From positions 248,001-312,000 of the forward strand of contig CAVUCE010000006.1 of the NCBI GenBank assembly GCA_963739985.1: a DNA stretch of 64,000 nt, in the 5' to 3' direction. The translations under genes were made by a program, and so were the position numbers. Of this stretch, positions 8,096-17,640 are shown piece after piece (the first letter of the stretch is position 1; the number at the start of each line of letters is the position of its first letter). A model generated the notes under the pieces. The model was given only the letters and a program-made list of their open reading frames with translations. It ran no database searches and had not been told where the DNA came from. The stretch comes from CAVUCE01 sp963739985 (GTDB lineage: Bacteria; Bacteroidota; Ignavibacteria; Ignavibacteriales; Ignavibacteriaceae).

Positions 8096-8908
8096 ATGAA
8101 AAGAAGTATAAAATATTTATTACCGATAGTATTAATGTTTGTTTTAAGCGCTTGTAATAAATTTGATAATTTTACAACTGTTGATACAACTCCACCATCC
8201 GCACCGACCGGTTTACAAATACTTAACGGCGATAACAGAGTTGATATATCCTGGAATAATAATCATGAAAGTGATGTTGCAGGTTATAATGTTTATTACA
8301 GCTATTCCTATGATGGTAAATATACACTTATCGGCTCTACGCAAAATGATTACTACGTTGATTATGGTGCAACAAACGGATCAACATATTATTATGCAGT
8401 AACAGCTTATGATTATAACGGAAATGAAAGTGATTTAAGTTATGATGAAGCTTATACTACACCAAGGCCGGAAGGATTTAATCAGTCAATATTTGACTAT
8501 AGACAATTCCCCGATAATGCCGGCTTTTCGTTCAATAATTATAATACCGTTCCTTACGATGATAAGACCTCGGATTTTTTCTTTGAAAATTATAATGGAG
8601 ACTTTTATTTAGACGTCTGGAGCGATAGTGATATTCAAGATATGGGAGCCACGACAGATATTTATGATATTCCTTATGCACCAACTTCCGGTTGGTCCAC
8701 AACTAAAGATGCTCCGGCAATAGTTGGACATACTTATGTGATATGGACTTGGGACAATCATTATGCAAAGGTCAGAATTAAATCAATGACAAATGATAGA
8801 ATTGTCTTTGATTGGTCTTTTCAGCTAGTAAAAGGTAATACTGATTTGAAAGCGAAAAAAACTGATTCGGTAAGAAAACCAATTGATAAAACAATTCATA
8901 ATAGATAG
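8096..8908 (+). CDS. Lipoprotein with one fibronectin type III domain
   Basis: About 270 residues. It has a lipoprotein signal peptide ending FVLSAC (lipobox, Cys about residue 19), then a type III fibronectin domain at about 37-120 (PPSAPTGLQILNGDNRVDISW, SDVAGYNVYYS, YYYAVTAYDYNGNES). The 150-residue C-terminal domain is rich in Asp/Tyr/Trp and unrecognised. ATG 8096 is preferred to GTG 8087 because the AAGGTGA ribosome-binding site overlaps the GTG. Likely exported to the periplasm or surface; the role is unknown. A strong terminator follows. Confidence 0.8.
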   Translation: MKRSIKYLLPIVLMFVLSACNKFDNFTTVDTTPPSAPTGLQILNGDNRVDISWNNNHESDVAGYNVYYSYSYDGKYTLIGSTQNDYYVDYGATNGSTYYYAVTAYDYNGNESDLSYDEAYTTPRPEGFNQSIFDYRQFPDNAGFSFNNYNTVPYDDKTSDFFFENYNGDFYLDVWSDSDIQDMGATTDIYDIPYAPTSGWSTTKDAPAIVGHTYVIWTWDNHYAKVRIKSMTNDRIVFDWSFQLVKGNTDLKAKKTDSVRKPIDKTIHNR

Positions 8909-8925
8909 AATCGGAAGTAATTTTA

Positions 8926-8959
8926 TAATGCCGCCCCACAAGCGGCATTAATTTTTTTT
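8926..8959 (+). terminator. Intrinsic terminator after the FN3 lipoprotein gene
   Basis: TAATGCCGC (8926-8934) pairs perfectly with GCGGCATTA (8942-8950), with a 7-nt loop and an 8-T run at 8952-8959. Confidence 0.95.
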
Positions 8960-9033
8960 AGCGACAATTTTAGTGTAATTAAGTTTTTATAGATTTCATT
9001 GAAATAATTATTTAAATTATTGGTATAAAATAA

Positions 9034-9483
9034 ATGCGTAAGACTATTCACATATTAATTATATTTTTAATCCTTTTTCTTTTGAACAATGTTTCATCGG
9101 GTCAGGAATCCAATACCCGTACTCAAAATTTTCAACCGAAAGAAAATCTTCAATCTTTATTTAGCAATATTGAGAACGGTATAAAAACCGGTGATGTAAA
9201 TTCGCTAGTCAATTCTTTAAGCTCACAAACATATCTTAACCTTTCTAACGGTGTAAGCGGATATTATAGTTCTAATCAAGCATATTATGTTTTGGAAGAC
9301 TTCTTCAAAGTTTATCATATTATTTCATTCAAATATTCTAGGATCCAAACGGATGAAATAAATCCATTTGCTATTGGCTCATACAAATACGAGTACAAAG
9401 GGAAGCGAGATGCGGCTCAAGTTTATATCTCATTAAAAAAAGTTGGAAATACTTGGAAAATTACTCAGATAACAATTGACTGA
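9034..9483 (+). CDS. DUF4783-like exported protein (NTF2-like fold)
   Basis: A 149-residue protein with a signal peptide (residues 1-23, ending SSGQ) and a small alpha+beta domain: LQSLFSNIENGIKTGDVNSLVNSLS, YYSSNQAYYVLEDFF, GSYKYEYKGKRDAAQVYISLKKVGNTWKI. This pattern is that of the Bacteroidota DUF4783 family, related to NTF2/SnoaL-like domains. No catalytic residues are evident. The gene overlaps the following sensor kinase by 8 bases, suggesting translational coupling and possibly a periplasmic partner role. Function unknown. Confidence 0.7.
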   Translation: MRKTIHILIIFLILFLLNNVSSGQESNTRTQNFQPKENLQSLFSNIENGIKTGDVNSLVNSLSSQTYLNLSNGVSGYYSSNQAYYVLEDFFKVYHIISFKYSRIQTDEINPFAIGSYKYEYKGKRDAAQVYISLKKVGNTWKITQITID

Positions 9484-12400
9484 AACAAAAAAAAATCGTT
9501 TGAACTTAAGAGGCGATAGGAAATATTTTGCTATCGTCTTTTTTATTATCATCCTTATATTATTAACGGGAATTATTACTCCTCGCTTAATCGAATATAA
9601 ACGTGCACATTGGTCTGAATCATTATCAGCTAAAATAACTCAGATTGAAAACTTAATTACCGCTTCTTTTTCGACTAAGGAAACTTTTGTTTTATCAAAA
9701 AAAGATTTCCTAAAATCAGAGTTAAGAAAAACCTTAAATCCAAGAAATAATTCCTATGGCGCTTTAATACAACTAGTAAACGGAGATGAGTTTAATGGGT
9801 TGTCTTTAGAAATTCTTGCGCCAAACGGAAAGTTAATCGCGTGGAATGAATCGATAGCAGTACCTCAGAATGACATTTTACCGCTCGCTTATCCGGCCGG
9901 AGAAACACATTTTTACAACTCTAATTTAGTTTCATACCTAACAGTTACCGATACGGTTTTGATTGAGAATGATCAATTTTATTTTGTTGTAAGTTTACCG
10001 CTCGAGAGGAATTACAAACTTCAAAATCATTACTATAAGGAAATTAATTTTTCACAGGATTTATCAAATAAATTTTTAACACAGGTTAAAGTTGATTATT
10101 CACAATTTTCAGAAGGATCAAAAGACGGTAGACAATATTCTTTTGCGCTGTTAAATAATTATAAACATAAAATTGGCGAAGTAAGTTTTTTTAAGCCGAC
10201 AATAGACTCTAACTTGAGTTTAATTTATGAAGATGCCGGTAAAATCCAGTCTTTGTTAGCTGTACTTGGTTTCTTATTAGTAATATTCGGATTTAGAAAA
10301 GATTTCAGCGAACTAAAATACCGTAGCGTCAAGTTTCTGATTCTTTCAACATATTTAATTGCATTCAGAATTATTTTATTTTATGTGGGAATCCCATCCA
10401 CTTTTTTAGATGGCGCATTAGTTGACCCTGCTTACTTTTCCTCAATCTTTGCAGGCGGAATTGTAAAATCACCAATTGAATTTTTTATCACTAATTTTTT
10501 CTTCCTACTAATTTGTATCATCGGTTATAAATATTTAATTGATTTTATAACACGGAAAAAACATTCTCAAAAGTACAACCTTTTGAAATTCTCTTTGTTA
10601 TTCATTCCGGTATCATTTATTATATTTTTAACGATAAGAGGTTTAAGCGCCTCAATAAAAAGTGTGATTTTTGATTCTACTTTACGATACTTTAAAGAAC
10701 CGAACTTACTTCCTAACCTGCCCTCAATGATTATGAATATGAGTATGTTGATGCTTGGAGTTTCGGCTGTTTTATTTATTATAGGATTACTTGTATATCT
10801 TTTCGGATTCTTATCGTATAAAAATAAAAGAACAATTCGAGTTTACATACTCTCCTCGTTCATTTTATTTGAAGTGCTCAGTTACTTGTTTATACTAAAT
10901 CAACATGAACCACTTATCACACCGTTTTTAGGATTTGTATTTGTACTATTACTAGTAATTCTCTTTTTTAGAATTTATTACTCCGGAATAAAATCGGTTT
11001 ACAATTTTATTTTTATAACACTTGTAGCATCCATTATAGTTATAACATTGATGAACTATTTTAATGTTTCGCTTGAAAAAACATCGCTAAAAACAACGGC
11101 ATTAGAAATCAATCGATCTAATGATAACTTGTTGAAATTTTTGATTTCAGAAACACTTGAATCCGCCGCTGCAGATAATAACTTGGCTTATACTTTTGCA
11201 AATCATAATGCTAATTTTGACGCAACCGCATTTTTAATCTGGAGTAAAAGTTCACTTCAAAAAGAATCTTTAGGTTCTTCAATTACCATCTATGATAGAA
11301 ACCGCAAAAAGGTAGGTGGTTTTGAAGTCGGTATAAATGATGATACAAAACCCAAAATAAATTTTAATAAAGTTTCTACTGATAAACCTCTAATTTTAGA
11401 AGCCGGGGCAACAGAAAACTCAATAAATAGGACGTTCACCGGAATTATTCCAATCGAAGACGAAGGTGTTTTAGTAGGCTATATTTCAGCTTCCATCAGC
11501 TTTAATATGCAAAATCTCGGTGCTATAAATATTCCGGATTTTCTGGAGTCTAACAGTAATATTATTAATTCGGTTATAGATGTAAAGAGATTGAAAATAT
11601 TTGAATTTTCTAACAAGAAACTTGTTCAAGTTTTCGGGGATATTTATCCTTCAAGAGATCAAATAAAACCAATTTTAAATAGAGATTTATCGCCGGATAA
11701 TGAAGCATGGATAACTCTTCCGTTAAACGGAATAAATTTTACCACATATATTGTAAAGACTGACAACAATGGATCTGAAAGAATTATTTCAGTTTCACTT
11801 AAAGAAAAAAGTATTTCGTGGGAATTATTTAATTTCTTCAAGATATTTATTGTTCATACGCTAATAATTCTAGCTTTACTTTTCTTACTCTTATTGTTCA
11901 ATCTTCGCAATTTAAAGTTTAGTTTTAGGGCCCAGTTATTAATTGCTTTTCTTTTTATTTCAATTTTGCCTGTTGTTATTCTAGCGGTTTATAATCGACA
12001 AGTAGTTAAACAAAGAAGTCAAGATGCAATATTTAACGAATTGAGTGAAAGATCTAGATATGTAGAAAAACATATTAACGAGGAGGTTAAAGAGAATAAG
12101 ACTTCCGATTATGCAATTGCATTTAATAACGCCGGCAAAGATTTGGGAATATCGTTTGCCGTTTATGATATGGCAAATCAAATTTATAACTCTAAAGATC
12201 AATATTATAAAGCGGGATTATTTAATAATAAACTTGACCCTGAAGTTTATTACGAGATGAATTATTTAAGTTACCGAGAATATCTAACTCAGGAGAAAAT
12301 TGATAATTTTATTTACGATGCGTACTATAAAAAAATTAATTTGAATGGACGTGAATTTATTTTGGGTGTAAACGACGCATTCAATAAAGTTAGATTAACG

Positions 12401-13330
12401 TTTTCAGTTATAGACATTGATGTATTCCTTTTTGGGATTTATTCATTTGCAACACTTATTATAATATTGCTAAGCACTATGTTGGCAAATAGAATATCCG
12501 CGCCGATAAGAAAACTTACAAACGCAACTTCGGCGGTCGCTCACGGAGATTTGAATGTTGAAATACAGAATAGAGAAATAGGAGAAATAAAAGATTTAAT
12601 CACCGGCTTTAACATGATGACCAAAGAACTGAAAAAGAATCAAGTTGAGTTGGCTGAATTAGAACGAGAAAATGCCTGGAAAGAAATGGCAAAACAAGTA
12701 GCTCACGAAATTAAGAATCCTCTTACACCAATGAAATTAGCGGTTCAACAATTAATAGTTTCATATCGTGATAAAAGAGATAACTTTGATAACATATTCG
12801 AAAAGGTTTCTACTACAATATTAAGTCAAATTGAAAACCTAAGTACAATCGCATCTGAGTTTTCCAGGTTTGCGCGTATGCCGAATTATAATTTGGAAGA
12901 AATTGATTTGATTCCAATAATAAATGATACATTAAATTTGTTTATTGAAGAAAGAATAAAAATAAAGTTTAACACTGAAATAGACGAAGCGATAATTGAA
13001 GGTGATAAATCTCAGGTAAGAAGAATGTTTATAAACCTAATAAGAAATTCAATTCAAGCCGGAGCTAAAAATGTTGAGATTATTAATCAATATGAACAAG
13101 ATCATTTTATAATTACAGTGTCCGATGACGGTGGAGGAATTCCTGAACAAGTACGATCAAAAATATTTGAAGCAAATTTTACCACCAAAGTAAAAGGAAT
13201 GGGAATTGGATTGAAGTTAACTAAAAGATTTCTTGAAGGAATTAAAGGGAACATAAGATTGGTTGAATCCGGCGAGAATGGAACTAAATTTAAAATCGAA
13301 ATTCCTTCTTTAAAAAACAAAGTTGCATGA
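9476..13330 (+). CDS. Large NtrY-like transmembrane sensor histidine kinase
   Basis: At 1284 residues this is far longer than a typical NtrY (about 730). The N-terminus has one membrane helix (17-37), then an extracytoplasmic domain of about 210 residues. About eight more helices follow between residues 260 and 540, then a second extracytoplasmic domain (about 540-775), two helices, a third sensor domain and a last helix near 985-1005. Then come a HAMP linker (about 1003-1055), the phosphoacceptor VAHEIKNPLTPMKLA (His about residue 1076) and a GHKL ATPase (N-box NLIRNSIQAG about 1185; DDGGGIP; GMGIGL). The start is TTG overlapping the DUF4783 stop; no in-frame ATG exists near. No response regulator is adjacent, so its partner is elsewhere. 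Confidence 0.85.
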   Translation: MTETKKNRLNLRGDRKYFAIVFFIIILILLTGIITPRLIEYKRAHWSESLSAKITQIENLITASFSTKETFVLSKKDFLKSELRKTLNPRNNSYGALIQLVNGDEFNGLSLEILAPNGKLIAWNESIAVPQNDILPLAYPAGETHFYNSNLVSYLTVTDTVLIENDQFYFVVSLPLERNYKLQNHYYKEINFSQDLSNKFLTQVKVDYSQFSEGSKDGRQYSFALLNNYKHKIGEVSFFKPTIDSNLSLIYEDAGKIQSLLAVLGFLLVIFGFRKDFSELKYRSVKFLILSTYLIAFRIILFYVGIPSTFLDGALVDPAYFSSIFAGGIVKSPIEFFITNFFFLLICIIGYKYLIDFITRKKHSQKYNLLKFSLLFIPVSFIIFLTIRGLSASIKSVIFDSTLRYFKEPNLLPNLPSMIMNMSMLMLGVSAVLFIIGLLVYLFGFLSYKNKRTIRVYILSSFILFEVLSYLFILNQHEPLITPFLGFVFVLLLVILFFRIYYSGIKSVYNFIFITLVASIIVITLMNYFNVSLEKTSLKTTALEINRSNDNLLKFLISETLESAAADNNLAYTFANHNANFDATAFLIWSKSSLQKESLGSSITIYDRNRKKVGGFEVGINDDTKPKINFNKVSTDKPLILEAGATENSINRTFTGIIPIEDEGVLVGYISASISFNMQNLGAINIPDFLESNSNIINSVIDVKRLKIFEFSNKKLVQVFGDIYPSRDQIKPILNRDLSPDNEAWITLPLNGINFTTYIVKTDNNGSERIISVSLKEKSISWELFNFFKIFIVHTLIILALLFLLLLFNLRNLKFSFRAQLLIAFLFISILPVVILAVYNRQVVKQRSQDAIFNELSERSRYVEKHINEEVKENKTSDYAIAFNNAGKDLGISFAVYDMANQIYNSKDQYYKAGLFNNKLDPEVYYEMNYLSYREYLTQEKIDNFIYDAYYKKINLNGREFILGVNDAFNKVRLTFSVIDIDVFLFGIYSFATLIIILLSTMLANRISAPIRKLTNATSAVAHGDLNVEIQNREIGEIKDLITGFNMMTKELKKNQVELAELERENAWKEMAKQVAHEIKNPLTPMKLAVQQLIVSYRDKRDNFDNIFEKVSTTILSQIENLSTIASEFSRFARMPNYNLEEIDLIPIINDTLNLFIEERIKIKFNTEIDEAIIEGDKSQVRRMFINLIRNSIQAGAKNVEIINQYEQDHFIITVSDDGGGIPEQVRSKIFEANFTTKVKGMGIGLKLTKRFLEGIKGNIRLVESGENGTKFKIEIPSLKNKVA

Positions 13331-13343
13331 AAGTAAATTCTAA

Positions 13344-16300
13344 ATGACTTCTTTAACCAAACATCAAGCAGAAGCATTAAATTTTAAACAACATATTTCA
13401 CTTACTGCCAACGCGGGATCAGGAAAAACATTTGTTTTATCAAGGCGATATTTAAAAATTGCTACTGAAACAAATTTGCCTTTGCGAAATATTGCTGCTA
13501 TTACGTTTACTGATAAGGCGGCAAGTGAACTTTATAAAAAAATTGCGACTAACATTGACCAAGAACTAGAATCTGCCACTGATCAAAACTATAAGAGGAA
13601 TCTTGAAAAAATAAGAAGAGATTTAGTCTCTGCAAATATTTCAACTATTCATTCTTTTTGCATTGATATATTAAGAGAGTTCCCGGTAGAAGCCGGTTTG
13701 GACGCAAATTTTTCTCCGATAGATGAAAACTTATCCGATGAACTAATAGAGCTTTCGGTTGATGAAGTTATTAAAGATTCTCTGGTTGATGAAAATGATT
13801 CAGATAAAATTAAAATCTTAATCAGAATTTTTGCTTCGAAAAGTTTACTTGAAAAACAGCTAATCTCTCTGGTCAAACACAGAAAAAATGTTCTTGGTTT
13901 AGCAGATGAAATTTATTCAAAAGGTGAATTGGAGATTTCTAAATTATTTAGGGACCAATTTGATAAATATTTTATAGAAATTTTCAGTAAGCGTAAACAT
14001 AAACTCATCCAATGTTTTAACGTTATAAATTCTGAAATACTCTCAGATAAAAAAGAAAATAAAGTCGCTTTACCACTTATTCCAATTCTTGAAAAATTGG
14101 ATAGTTCCGATACTTCTTCCGAAATAATTAAAAATCTAAATGAAATTAAAGAAACTGCCTTAACTCAAAAATATACTGTTAAAGCTCAGGGATATGTTTC
14201 AGCAAAATTCAAAGATTTGTTGGCTAAGGAAATTCAATACGTTGAGGAATTTTTTGCTGATTATTCATCAATAAGGTTTGTAGAGAATGCAGATCAAATT
14301 GAAAAACAACTTGCAGTATTTGGTAAAGATATTATCTATTTCCTGGACAAATCTTTAAATTCTTATGAAGAAAAGAAAAGAGAAAATAGCTATTTAGATT
14401 ATGAAGATATTCTTTTAAACACACAAAAAATTCTGCTAAACGATGAAGTTAAAAAGGCATTGGGCGAGAAGTACCAATATATAATGATTGATGAATATCA
14501 AGATACAAATGAACTGCAATACCGGGTTTTCCTTCCGATCCTTGATTATTTAAATCACGGAAATCTTTTTGTTGTTGGAGATGAGAAACAAAGTATTTAT
14601 ATGTTTCGAGATGCAGAACTTGAAGTATTTGATAGAACAAAAGAGATTATTAAAACCACTTCCGGTGATAAATCATTATTATCTTTGCCTGATAGTTTTA
14701 GAATGGCGCCATTACTTTGCTTATTTACTAATGTACTATTTCAAAGACTTTTCTCAGATCCTAATACCATGTTTAATGAAGTTAATCATTCCGATCTGGT
14801 CTGTGCGAGAAATGATTACAAAGAAATTAAAGGAAGCGTGGAACTATTATTAGCATCTGAGCAAAGTGAAGCGGAGGATGAAAAAATTGAATCGGAAGAA
14901 GCTGAATTAGTTGCAAAACGTATTCTAAAATTAGTAAATGAAGAAAAGCTTAGTAACGAAATCAAATATGGCGATATTGCGATTCTCTGCAGAAAGCGCA
15001 AATCATTTTCTGAGCTGGAAAAAACTTTTGTAAAATATAAAATTCCTTTTTTGATTATTGGTGGTAAGGGCTTTTATCAGAGACAAATTATTTATGATAT
15101 ATATAATTATTTTTCATTCCTTCTTGATAGTAAAAACGATACTGCCTTAGTCGGAATTTTACGCTCACCGTTTTTTAACCTCTCTGATTCGACGATTTAT
15201 GAAATATCTTTGGAAAAAGGTTTTACGTTTTGGAGCAAGTTAAGGGAATATGTAAAAAAGGATTCGACAAAAATCTTGAGCAGCAATTTATTAAGCGAAA
15301 ATCTTGAACTAGTTAGAAGTGTTGACATAGTTTTTATGTTGAGAAAAATTCTAAAGGAATCTAGCATTTTAGCTGTTGCGGCATCAAGGGCAAATGGTGA
15401 ACAGGAAATTGCAAATCTGGAAAAATTGATAAAGGTTACTATCGGCTTTTCATCCCAGGGATTTAATACACTTTATGATTACGTGAATTTCCTTAAAGAA
15501 TCTATTGAAGGTTTTGAAGATGAATCGCAAGCTGCTGTTTCAGATGAAAATAATTCTGTGAAAATAATGACACTTCATCAATCAAAAGGTTTGGAGTATC
15601 CGGCTGTTTTTCTGTACAAGTGTGAAGAACGTACTTCCGCGGATAAAATTAAATCTAAAAGCATTAGTGTTGATAAAAAATTTGGTCTGTTAACAAAACT
15701 TCCTCTAAATTCGGACTATTTTGCCGAGTATGAAGATGCTCCGATAAATGGAATAAGTCAGTTAATTCTTGAAAAGAAAAATTTGGCAGAACTAAAAAGA
15801 TTGTTTTATGTAGGGATAACACGTGCAAAAAATCATTTATTTATTTCAGCAACAATTTCTTCGTCCGGAAATTTTCCTAAAGAATCTTTTCTAGGATTAT
15901 TAGATCAGGGATTGAAATTAAATTATGACAATGAAAGTTTTCAAATAGACGGTAAGCTTACAATTTTAGAAAATGATAATGGAAATTATAAGAATCTGAA
16001 TGAACAGTATCATCTAGAGGTTCCCATTACCAGAGAGATTAAAGAAGTTTATACTGATAAAAAAGAAATTCCAGTCGATCCGATTGCGAAAAAATTAGTA
16101 ATACAATCAATCACAGACATTCCAAAAAATGAAATTATTTCAGCCACAAAAGTTGCCGTTTATCAACAATGTCCTCTAAAATATCAGCTTACTTATGAAT
16201 ATGGATTTGGCAGTTTAATGAATCAGTATAAAAATTGGTTCAAAGATAAGAATTCAAAAAACTATCAGAATTATGAATTTAATTCTGCTGAAGAAATAAT

Positions 16301-16979
16301 TGGTGATGATAAATTAAATTATTCACAAGAAGAAAATTTATACAAAAATTTAGGCGATGTAAAAGGACGAGTAATTCACAAAATACTTCAAAAGGAAATC
16401 GATATTTCCGGAATAAAAGATTTTGCATTTTCTTCGTTAGGCGATGAACTTAGTTCCCTTAAGTATTCGGAAAAAGAAGCGAACGAATTATCTAGTCTTA
16501 TTCTTGAAGACCTTAATAAGTTTTATTCTTCATCCTCATTCAATTATGTTCACTCATTTAAGAACTACAAAAATGAATTTGAAGTTTATGTAAAAAGAAA
16601 TGACTATATACTTTACGGAATTATTGATCGCTTAATAATTGATAATGATAAAATAGTTATTGTGGATTATAAAACCGACGATATTGCAGTAGATGAAATT
16701 GAAGAAAGATCACTAGCATATATAACCCAACTTAAATTTTATGCTTTTATATTAGAACATTTATTTCCGGGAGTTACAGAGTTTGAGCTAAGGTTAATTT
16801 TTATAAAACATCCTGATAGTAATGTTGTAACTAATCTCAAAAGGAATGATTTAACTAAATTCGGCGAAGAGTTGAATGAGATGATTGATGATATTCGGCA
16901 TCAAACTTTCGACAAAAACACTAATCATTGTGCTAAGTGTTTGTTCGCTATGAACTCCACAAATTGTATAAAAGAATAA
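13344..16979 (+). CDS. UvrD/RecB-type helicase with C-terminal PD-(D/E)xK nuclease (AddA-like)
   Basis: A 1211-residue superfamily 1 helicase: Walker A TANAGSGKTFVLSRRYL near residue 20, Walker B MIDEYQDTNE near 380, motif V HQSKGLEYPAVFL near 747, and motif VI FYVGITRAKNHLF near 820. The C-terminal nuclease has GIIDRLI...VIVDYKTDD near 1090-1112. Three cysteines near the end (CAKC-x8-C, about 1195-1208) plus an upstream QQCPLKY Cys near 941 bracket the nuclease, as in 4Fe-4S nucleases of AddB/Cas4 type. The likely role is double-strand break end processing. No addB-like partner is adjacent. It begins 14 bases after the kinase gene. Confidence 0.88.
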   Translation: MTSLTKHQAEALNFKQHISLTANAGSGKTFVLSRRYLKIATETNLPLRNIAAITFTDKAASELYKKIATNIDQELESATDQNYKRNLEKIRRDLVSANISTIHSFCIDILREFPVEAGLDANFSPIDENLSDELIELSVDEVIKDSLVDENDSDKIKILIRIFASKSLLEKQLISLVKHRKNVLGLADEIYSKGELEISKLFRDQFDKYFIEIFSKRKHKLIQCFNVINSEILSDKKENKVALPLIPILEKLDSSDTSSEIIKNLNEIKETALTQKYTVKAQGYVSAKFKDLLAKEIQYVEEFFADYSSIRFVENADQIEKQLAVFGKDIIYFLDKSLNSYEEKKRENSYLDYEDILLNTQKILLNDEVKKALGEKYQYIMIDEYQDTNELQYRVFLPILDYLNHGNLFVVGDEKQSIYMFRDAELEVFDRTKEIIKTTSGDKSLLSLPDSFRMAPLLCLFTNVLFQRLFSDPNTMFNEVNHSDLVCARNDYKEIKGSVELLLASEQSEAEDEKIESEEAELVAKRILKLVNEEKLSNEIKYGDIAILCRKRKSFSELEKTFVKYKIPFLIIGGKGFYQRQIIYDIYNYFSFLLDSKNDTALVGILRSPFFNLSDSTIYEISLEKGFTFWSKLREYVKKDSTKILSSNLLSENLELVRSVDIVFMLRKILKESSILAVAASRANGEQEIANLEKLIKVTIGFSSQGFNTLYDYVNFLKESIEGFEDESQAAVSDENNSVKIMTLHQSKGLEYPAVFLYKCEERTSADKIKSKSISVDKKFGLLTKLPLNSDYFAEYEDAPINGISQLILEKKNLAELKRLFYVGITRAKNHLFISATISSSGNFPKESFLGLLDQGLKLNYDNESFQIDGKLTILENDNGNYKNLNEQYHLEVPITREIKEVYTDKKEIPVDPIAKKLVIQSITDIPKNEIISATKVAVYQQCPLKYQLTYEYGFGSLMNQYKNWFKDKNSKNYQNYEFNSAEEIIGDDKLNYSQEENLYKNLGDVKGRVIHKILQKEIDISGIKDFAFSSLGDELSSLKYSEKEANELSSLILEDLNKFYSSSSFNYVHSFKNYKNEFEVYVKRNDYILYGIIDRLIIDNDKIVIVDYKTDDIAVDEIEERSLAYITQLKFYAFILEHLFPGVTEFELRLIFIKHPDSNVVTNLKRNDLTKFGEELNEMIDDIRHQTFDKNTNHCAKCLFAMNSTNCIKE

Positions 16980-17174
16980 CTTCTTTTGGGTGAATTTTTT
17001 TTAATTCTAAATTATGCAAGTTCCCTATTTATTTTTATGTTTGTAAGTCACACGTTAAAAATATTTGAATAATTATTATGTAATATTCAGCGTAAACCTT
17101 TAAATTGAGAGTCGTTAAAAAATTACAATAGATTTTATAATACATTGAATATTATTTTGTGAAAGTTACGATTT

Positions 17175-17639
17175 ATGCAAAAAACTGTTAATCAAATAAG
17201 AGAAATTGAAATTATAGAAGCTGAGTTGGCTTCGCAGGAAGCCGGTATACTTGCATTAAATATTAATGACGAGAATATTTCGCAATTTGCAACAACATTT
17301 TTATATCTAGACAAAAATATTTATGTTTTTTTTAATACTGATAATGAAGTTTATGATTCAATTCGACTAGATGCTCCGGGAAGTTTTACCGTTGTAAAGC
17401 AAGGTAAAGTAAAAAAAGGGAAGAAATCCACATCCGATTCGGCGTACAATTTTTTCTCAATTACAATTACCGGATTGATTAAAAAAGTTGAAGAGGCAAA
17501 AACACTTGAAGAAATTCGTCAAGGTTATCTAAAAAAATATAAAGTTGAAAATTCAGGTAGCTCGGAATTATCTGATCTTAGTAGTGCAATTATTTTGGAT
17601 TCAGAAGAAATACAAGCCTTTGAAGAAACTGGAGGATGA
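17175..17639 (+). CDS. Predicted FMN-binding split-barrel protein (pyridoxamine-phosphate-oxidase-like)
   Basis: A 154-residue protein whose strand pattern (AGILALNINDENISQFATTFLYLDKNIYVFFN, VYDSIRLDAPGSFTVVKQG, FFSITITGLIKKVEEAKTLEE) resembles the split barrel of PNPOx/heme-utilisation proteins. The C-terminal segment (AIILDSEEIQAFEE) is reminiscent of the substrate-discriminating end. Cofactor and substrate cannot be assigned from sequence alone. The amidase lipoprotein gene starts 2 bases after its stop, with its ribosome-binding site inside this gene. Confidence 0.55.
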   Translation: MQKTVNQIREIEIIEAELASQEAGILALNINDENISQFATTFLYLDKNIYVFFNTDNEVYDSIRLDAPGSFTVVKQGKVKKGKKSTSDSAYNFFSITITGLIKKVEEAKTLEEIRQGYLKKYKVENSGSSELSDLSSAIILDSEEIQAFEETGG

Positions 17640-17640
17640 T

